NCBI RefSeq assembly: GCF_032854445.1 | Contig: NC_088295.1 | Coordinates: 4,652,501-4,716,500, forward strand | DNA length: 64,000 bases | Origin: Liolophura sinensis | Taxonomy: Eukaryota > Mollusca > Polyplacophora > Chitonida > Chitonidae | Direction: 5' to 3' | Part shown: positions 38,101-47,100 of the stretch, one piece after another | Numbering within the stretch: position 1 is the first letter of the stretch | Layout of the letters: each line of letters begins with the position of its first letter | Position numbers and translations under genes: made by a program | The notes under the pieces: model-generated | Database searches by the model: none | Seen by the model: only the letters and a program-made list of their open reading frames with translations | Told to the model about the DNA's origin: nothing

Positions 38101-41100
38101 GATATATAGTAGGTGTGCTCTGGTGTAGACATATGTTTTTTTTTTCTTAATTACACTACATGTATTATATGCGATCATTAAAGCTACAGGTATGTGGAAC
38201 CTGCTGGATCTATCTGCCGAGATGTGCTCTTCACATCTCTGGTCTTTTGCAGAGGTTAACTGAATAGTCCTTACCTAGACCATCAAGTACACAGTAAGTA
38301 TATCTCCGGGTAAATCAGGTAGTCAAGCAGGCTGGACTTCACTCCCCAACCGAATGACACCCAGTCCTAACTGACGGGTTTAGAAATACTTAGAATCAAC
38401 TGTGGGGTAGGGTCCGTTGTAGAGGTATAAAAATTACATTCATCATGCACACTGAGGGATGACAAAAAATAATATAAAAAATAAATATCGTGTTTAGTAT
38501 AATTAACAATTACTCATGTGCAAGCGGGCAAAAATAAAAATCTTATATAAAGAAGAACAGGCAATACAGTTTTAATTTAGCCTACGGCAATGATTCTATT
38601 ACTGGTTGTATGCGTATTTAAATATATCTATGAAGTTTTTACGCAAATTATTTATTTTTTTATGAAGAGAATATGAAGATGACGTGAGATAAAAAGAGAT
38701 GTGTGACGATGCCATGGTCATCAGCAATCTGGTAGTCTGTGTTTACTTATAGGGCCTACAAGCTTTAACTTCACCTCCATCTAGTGGGATTCACTAGTCC
38801 TATGTTTATTGGGTGTAGCATGTGGTGTGTATGAGAGGTCACATCTCAATGCTGCTGTACCCGCTGTGCGTTGGTATTACATACCTGGGGTGATCTGATA
38901 CCACGTTTAAACATTAGATTTCCAAAACTGTATTGCATAGAAACTGACACAAATACTAGTTAGGGATACTCTAGAGTTCGAGTCTGATTTAAATTAGTGC
39001 TATCGCTGATCTCGATTTAATTCAGATTTTGGAGTTCACACTCATCTCATATGCTCCGATCTGTGTGTGTGTTATGTGGGTGTGCCATGGGCTGTTCTGT
39101 TACCTATGTGTGTGTTGCGCAGCTGTGCCATGGGCTGTTCTGTTACCTGAGTGTGTGTTACGCAGCTGTGCCATGGGCTGTTCTGTTAACTGTGTGTGTG
39201 TTGCGCAGCTGTGCCATAGGTTGTTCTGTTAACTGTGTGTGTGTTGCTCGGCTGCTCCATAGGCTGTTCTGTTACCTGTGTGTGTTGCTCGGCTGTGCCA
39301 TAGGTTGTTCTGTTAACTGTGTCTGTGTTGTGCGACTGTGCCATAGGTTGTTCTTTTAACTGTGTGTGTTGCGCGGCTGTACCATAGGCTGTTCTGTTAC
39401 CTGTGTGTGTGTTGCGCGGCTGTGCCATAGGTTGTTCTGTTAACTGTGTGTGTATTGCGCGACTGTGCCATAGGTTGTTCTTTTACCTGTGTGTGTGTTG
39501 CGCGGCTGTGCCATAGGCTGTTCTGTTACCTGTGTGTGTGTTGCGCGGCTGTGCCATAGGTTGTTCTGTTAACTGTGTGTGTGCTGCATGGCTGTGCGGT
39601 GGGCTGTTCCGTTACCTGTTTGTGTGTTGCGCGGCTGTGCCATAGGTTGTTCTGTTAACTGTGTGTGTGTTACGCGGCTGTGCCATAGGTTGTTCTGTTA
39701 CCTGTGTGTGTGTTGCGCGGCTGTGCCCTGTGTATGTGTTGCGCGGCTGTGCCATAGGTTGTTCTGTTAACTGTGTGTGTGTTGCGCGGCTGTGCCATAG
39801 GTTGTTCTGTTAACTGTGTGTGTGCTGCATGGCTGTGCGGTGGGCTGTTCCGTTACCTGTTTGTGTCCTGCGTGCCTGTGCGATGGTCTGTTCCTTGGGA
39901 CCTGCGTGCCTGTGCGATGAACTGTTCCGTTAACTCTGTGTGTGCTGCGTCCGTGCGATAGGCTGTTCCGTTACCTGTGTGTGACGCGTGATTGTGCAGT
40001 GGGCTGTCCCGTTACCTGTGTGTGTGCTGCGTGCCTGTGCGATGAACTGTTCCGTTACCTGTGTGTGTGCTGCGTGCCTGTGCGATGAACTGTTCTGTTA
40101 CCTGTGTGTGTCGCGTGGTTCTGCGATGGGTTGTTCCTTTATCTGTGTGTGTGCTGCGCGGATGTGCGATGAGCTGTTCCGTTCCCTGTTTGTGTCCTGT
40201 GTGTCTGTGCGATGAACTGTGTGTATGTTGCGTCCATGCGATGGGCTGTTCCGTGACCTGTGTGTGTGTCGCGTGGCTGTGCGATGGGTTGTTCCGTTCC
40301 CTGTTTGTGTCCTGTGTGTCTGTGCGATGAACTGTGTGTATGTTGCGTCCATGCGATGGGCTGTTCCGTGACCTGTGTGTGTGCTGCGTGCCTGTGCGAT
40401 GAGCTGTTCCATTACCTGATGGCTATGCGATGGATTGTTCCACTGTGTGTGTGTATCGCGTGGCTGTGCGATGAGTTGTTCCGTTACCTGTGTGTTTGTG
40501 GCGTGGCTGTGCGATGGGCTGTTCCGCTACCTGTGTGTCCGGCGTACATGCGCGATGGGCTGTCCCGTATTCTGTGTGTGTCTTGTGGCTGCGAAATATG
40601 CTTTGTGTTACCTGTATGTGTTTCGCGTGGCTGTGCGATGAGCTGTTTCACTACCACTGTGTGTGCTGTGTGGCTGTGCGAGGGGCTTTTTCCGTTACCT
40701 TAGTATTGCATGTATGTGTGAGATGTTCCCTTACCTGTGTGTGTAATGCGTCCGTGCAATGAACTGTTCCGTTACGTGTGTTTGTGCTGCGTGACTGTGC
40801 GATGGGCTGTTCCGTTACCTGTGTGTGTGCTGCGTCCGTTACCTGTGTTTGTGCTTCGTAGGTGCGATGAGATGTTCCCTTACCTGTGTGTGTAATGCGT
40901 CCGTGCAATGAACTGTTCCGTTACGTGTGTTTGTGCTGCGTGACTGTGCGATGGGCTGTTCCGTTACCTGTGTGTGTGCTGCGTCCGTTACCTGTGTTTG
41001 TGCTTCGTAGGTGCGATGAGATGTTCCCTTACCTGTGTGTGTAATGCGTCCGTGCAATGAACTGTTCCGTTACGTGTGTTTGTGCTGCGTGACTGTGCGA

Positions 41101-44100
41101 TGGGCTGTTCCGTTACCTGTGTGTGTGCTGCGTCCGTTACCTGTGTTTGTGCTTCGTAGGTGCGATGAGATGTTCCCTTACCTGTGTGTGTAATGCGTCC
41201 GTGCAATGAACTGTTCCGTTACGTGTGTTTGTGCTGCGTGGCTGTGCCATGGGCTGTCCCGTATTCTGTGTTTGTCGTGTGGCTGCGAAATATACCTTTG
41301 TGTTACCTGAGTGTGTGTCACTTGGCTGTGCGATAAGTTGTTCCGTTACCTGTGTGTGTGCTGCGTCCGTGCAATGAACTGTTCCGTTACGTGTGTGTGT
41401 GCTACATGACTGTGCGATAGGCTTTACCTCTGTGTGTGTGTATGTACTGCATGACTGTGCGATAGGCTTTACCTCTGTGTGTATGTGCTGCGTGACTGTG
41501 CGATAGGCTTTACCTCTTTGTGTATGTGTTGCGTGACTGTGCGATAGGCTCTACCTCTTTGTGTATGTGCTGCGTGACTGTGCGATAGGCTTTACCTCTG
41601 TGTGTGTGTATGTGCTGCGTGACTGTGCGATAGGCTTTACCTCTGTGTGTGTGTATGTGCTGCGTGACTGTGCGATAGGCTTTACCTCTGTGTGTGTGTA
41701 TGTGCTGCGTGGCTGTGCGATAGGAAGACCTTTGAGTAATGGGTTATTTACACAGGGAATTAGCATTGAATAAAGAAATGCCTCGAAAATGCTAACAGTT
41801 GACTCCAGGAAAGCAGGCTGTACCTGTAGGAGTTATTACCCACCTTTTCTGTACACGGTCTCCTCCCAACGCACAGTCAGCAGCCCTGGATAGACATCGG
41901 TTATCTCGCGGGCACCTGACGCTAACCCTTGGGGATCACATGGGCCCTAAGAGATACAGAGGGGGAGATGAAGCACTGTGAGCGATAAAAAATAATATAC
42001 ACATCGAGTGCATTACAATTCGTCTAGGAAGGCGTTGGACGGCGAATAACAGTTTTCACTGTAAACTGACCGTGTTATCTGCGATAAAATAATTATTGTA
42101 TACCTTCAAGTAGCGTATCCGGTACATGTCTCTCGCCTCAAAATTTAAATGTACAACAGGAAACAATGCCAACTATATATAACAATATTAAAAATATCTG
42201 ATGATAAGGGAGAAACACGACGAATCTTTGATAAAACACTATGAATTATACAAACACATCATATGGGTTTCCAAGGTTTATACCTATGGATATAACAAAA
42301 AAATATTTGAGTAGTTTTAGATAGAGTTGAGAACATTTGAAAACACTTCATTTTCCCGTAATACCTGCTTAAAAACAATTCCCTATATCAGTATAAAGGG
42401 AAAATTCTAACACAAAATTCATTCATTGGTCAACAACTTCATTCATATCACACTGTTTACATTTCCGGTCTATCGACCTGTTTCTTTCAGCTGCCTGGCG
42501 GATAATGTTGAAGAGTTCGGTTCTATATGATTTCGATTCTTACTACTTATAATGTACATTCCTGATTTAGACTTATGCTTACGTGAACTATACCATCGAC
42601 TCACTGGCTGAACCAAGTTACATCACAACTTAACTGAACATCTCAGGACAAAATGCATAACCCCGAAATATCTGCTCTTGATAAGAGAAATATATGAGAT
42701 ATAATGTTTTCATGTATTTTATATTTTATTATGGCATTATAGCGTTTTCGCATGAAACACACTAATTTTTCTATAATATATCTGTATTGCAAACTATCAT
42801 TTCCATATCCATATCCAACAAGACCAGAATTCTAAGAAATCACCCATACATTGGGAAAAGGCAGAATACCCGGGGCAAACCGCCGATGGTGAACGACAAG
42901 TGGTCTTCAAAAAACGTTAGAGGGTCGTCTACCATTTATTGTCACCAAGAACCCACAAACAGTAAGAGCAGTGAAATCTAAGAAAGACATCCAAAAGAAA
43001 TTTGTCCGGTGGGTAAAAGTCCAAACAAAAAGAAGCCCCACGGACAAAAATCCTGCGAATTCGCCCCCTCTGATGAAAGTATATTACTAATATGAAGCAT
43101 ATGTAAATGTACGTGGATAGTCTACCTGATTGAGAAAACTTCAATTTCATTCCATGAGGTCATGCCTCGGATTTTATTTATACCGAATTTTATAAAGCTA
43201 AATTATTTATTGTGGTTTACATCTGGAAGGGTTTGATGACGTATACAGAAGCCTTACCTATACGAAAGACGCCACAATGCGTGAAATATGTACAGGTACT
43301 TGCAGAAGTGAAACCGGATTTTCATACAACACAAGATGCACATGTGTTTTTCAATTACCAGTTTTATAAAGGGTGACGCGACATAAGCTGTATCGCGTCA
43401 TGTAAATGCGTCGTATAAAAACCGTGTAGTCTAACAGTTTTCTTAGACATTTTGAAGAAATGAACATTTAGCTGAACACAAGCCATTATCTCTCTAGGGT
43501 ACGTTTTTACGCTCTTATTAGATGTTATTTCGGTTATTTGTTTCAGTAAACATCACATAGTATGCCATATTAAACACTCCTGGAAACAAAATCCAGCTTA
43601 TCAATCATGCAAACAATGAATTGTGGCAGGTGCTTAGGGACATAGACTTAGGTATTTATTTAGGAAGAATTATTGAATAATAGCTTTATATCAGATGGTG
43701 AAATATCTGTAAATAATTAACAAATATCATAATATGTAGTCTGGATAAGTTTGTGGGTTAAATTCAACCTAGGTTAGTCATGACTTAACGTACGATTATT
43801 CCGAGATTTACGACTATTACCCGTATTTCTTAACTACTTGTAGGTGATGTAGGTGTAACTGGGCCTTTAGGCATTATTATTCCACAGCGGACAGGAACCT
43901 GACCGCTGAGGTTGCGGGTTCAAATCCAGCCCGTTCTGCATTTGTGTTGCTTCAAGTCAGAAGGTTTGTCAGGTAGGCCGATAAAGCTAATCTATAAAGT
44001 TCACCGCCGACATATGGATTCAAAAATCTCGAACACACAATAACACACTAAATTAATTCAAATACAGATAGATAGACAGGTAGATAAATAAATAATATAC

Positions 44101-47100
44101 ACAAGCAGTGATGTACACACCAGTAGTGTACACAAACAGTGATGTACAGACCCAATGGCACAACCAACTAACTGTGCAGGGGCAGTGATGTACACACCAG
44201 TAGTGTACACAAACAGCCAATGACACAACCAACTAACTGTACAGGAAGAGTGATGTACACACCAGTAGTGTACACAAACAGTGATGTACGACCCAATGAC
44301 ACAACCAACTACTTGTTCAGGGGCAGTGATGCACACACCAGTAGTGTACACAAACACCCAATGACACAACCAACTAACTGTACAGGAGGAGTGATGTACA
44401 CACCAGTAGTGTACACAAACAGTGATGGACAGACCCAATGATACAACCAACTAACTGTACAGGAGCAGTGATGTACATACCAGTAGTGTACACAAACAGT
44501 GATGTACAAGCCCAATGCCACAACCAACTACTTGTACGGGAGGAGTGATGTACACACCAGTAGTGTACACAAACAATGATGTACAGACCCAATGACACAA
44601 CCAACTAACTGTACAGAGGGAGTGATGTACACACCAGTAGTGTACACAAACAGTGACGGACAGACCCAATGATACAACCAACTAACTGTACAGCAGCAGT
44701 GATGTACACACCAGTAGTGTACACAAACAGTGATGTACAAGCCCAATGCCACAACCAACTAACTGTACAGGAGCAGTGATGAGCACACCAGTGGTGTACA
44801 CAAACAGTGATGTACAGACCCAATGACACAACCAACTAACTGTACAGCAGCAGTGATGTACACACCAGTAGTGTACACAAATAGTGATGTACAGGCCCAA
44901 TGACACAACCAACTAACTGTACAGGTACTTTATTCATCCTGTCGTGTTTTACATTATCGCATGTCACATCGCAGACGGCGGATGACTAGAGCAGAAGTCT
45001 GTATGGAAGCACGATAACTATGGACCAGCCAAAGTTTGCAATTGTAGATTGTGTGGATTATGTAGACCCTGACAGGTATTGTGACGGCGTGTATAATGTG
45101 GCATGGTATATGTGTGTTATCTCATGTATGGTGGGTGGAGAAAATTTAACGAAAAAAATTTAAAAGCGAAAAAACAGGGTCAGATAATAGTGAAGGAATT
45201 TGAGGGACTAGTTTCTTGCGATTGCCTCAGGGTGTGTTGACTTTAAAGCTGTATGCGTAAAGTATATCTTCGTTTAGTTAACAATAGTGTAACAATATTT
45301 GACAGTCACATAGCCTTGAGATCTGTAAAGGTGTATTGTATAAACTATGTACATGTATATAATGGAACTGTGCTAGACAATCACTGTAATGAGTAACATC
45401 TAACATAAGGTCGTTTACACGTTAAAAAGATAATAATCTTTAGAATTTTGGACTGAAACTATAACTTTTTAAACTATACATTTGTCTTTTGCCTACAAAA
45501 ACTCTGTAGGAAAGTTACGTGGCCCTAAATAGTGTATTACGAATGACAGACCTGTAACTTTAACTTCCAACACAAGAATAGGCTGGCTGTATTCAAACTG
45601 ACGTAAATGCGCGCGACGTTCAAAGTAGTTGTGGAACATACCATTGGGTGACAATTGCTTTACTTACTCTAGCAGGCTGTTTCTCACTGAGGACGATGAT
45701 ATTTGACTTGGTTTTATAAAGGAAAGAATAGCACAAGAATAATTTAACGTATTTGCAGGAGTTATACGTAATGTGTTTGTGGGTGAGTGGTAGTTTGCCT
45801 GGGGTGAGACACAGTAAATTACCCAGTCACGGCTCGTGAAAGCGGACCCTGAATAAGGTGACACGGATCCGTGAGTAAGGCACATACACCAAACCTATAA
45901 GTTTACCTTAACGTGACACGTTTTATATAAACTAAATACTAGATCTGGATGCCCGAGGGTATTTACGATGGATTTCCATGATATTCCAATTTCCTGAATT
46001 TTTATCACGCCATATGCAGGAAAAGGAAACATCTCAACAACAAATATCAGTTGACACATCCCTAGTTTTTGAAAAGACCGGAATGCTTTTGTGTACAAGT
46101 GACACATGCCTTTCACCGATGCCTTCCTGGCATAGCCATGGCTATGATTGCATGAACTCTTTAATTCAAATCTCATTCAAACATTCATGGTGGAGCCCAT
46201 TTTCAGCCAGTTCATGAAAGTGTAGTTTTACCCGTTACACGGGTATATAACAACACAGATATGAGCCACAGAGTGTATCTGATCTGTGATAGCAGTATAC
46301 AGCGTGGCCAGTGAACTGTACACAGGTCAACTCAGTTGCGTACTTATGTGACGAGTGCCGTCTCGTCTAAAGGGGAATCCCCTCCCAAAACCAGTTCTTC
46401 AATAGGCACAATAAAAGTGCGTTTTAATTTTAAACAGGAGTTTCCATGCACTTTGTAATAGTGCCAGCAGTTTATACGTGTATTCAAAAGCACTTGTAGT
46501 ACGCTGCTTAACACAGGCCACGACACTGCTGCAGTATTGCAGTGGCGTATACATGATCGATTGGTTTTTATTCCTTGATGAACCCTTTGGGTTGGGTCCA
46601 AATATATTAAAATATAAAAAAAGCTTTTCAGCTTTCTTCTTGAGACGTAAAGTGGCTACCGTTTTCAGAAGCCTACAGCAAACAGTCTGGTAATTCAAAA
46701 TAATCTGTGAGGAAAAGGGCCCGACTTTGGGTGTTGGAAGGATTGTGGGGTTGTGGCTCGGGAGACAAGCTTGTCCCGCGTTGCCAGTAAACTCATTGAT
46801 GACGTAATTTCCGAAAATTTCCGATCAAATGAGGGAAAATATGCATAAAAAGTTTATTAATACACAATATAAAATATCTCTCAAAAATGAACAAAAAACA
46901 TTTTTTTGGTTCACAGCTGTCTTCATTTTTCGTAAAATCATAATCTTAAGCCATAATTGTCCACTCATTCTCTGTGTAACACCTGTAAGTGCACCTGATG
47001 GGGTAGACGGAGAGGCCCAGGGGACGTGGTATACTGTTAGCCGATTATTACATTTTTAAATGTCCGAAGATTCGAATTTTTAATGGTGATATCAGCTGAG

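Noticed and set aside
39029-40762. Several Cys/Val-rich open frames on both strands
   Set aside because: All derive from the GT-rich minisatellite of intron 2.
43867-43950. Functional tRNA gene
   Set aside because: Only a B-box-like stretch is visible; no matching acceptor stem or anticodon arm.
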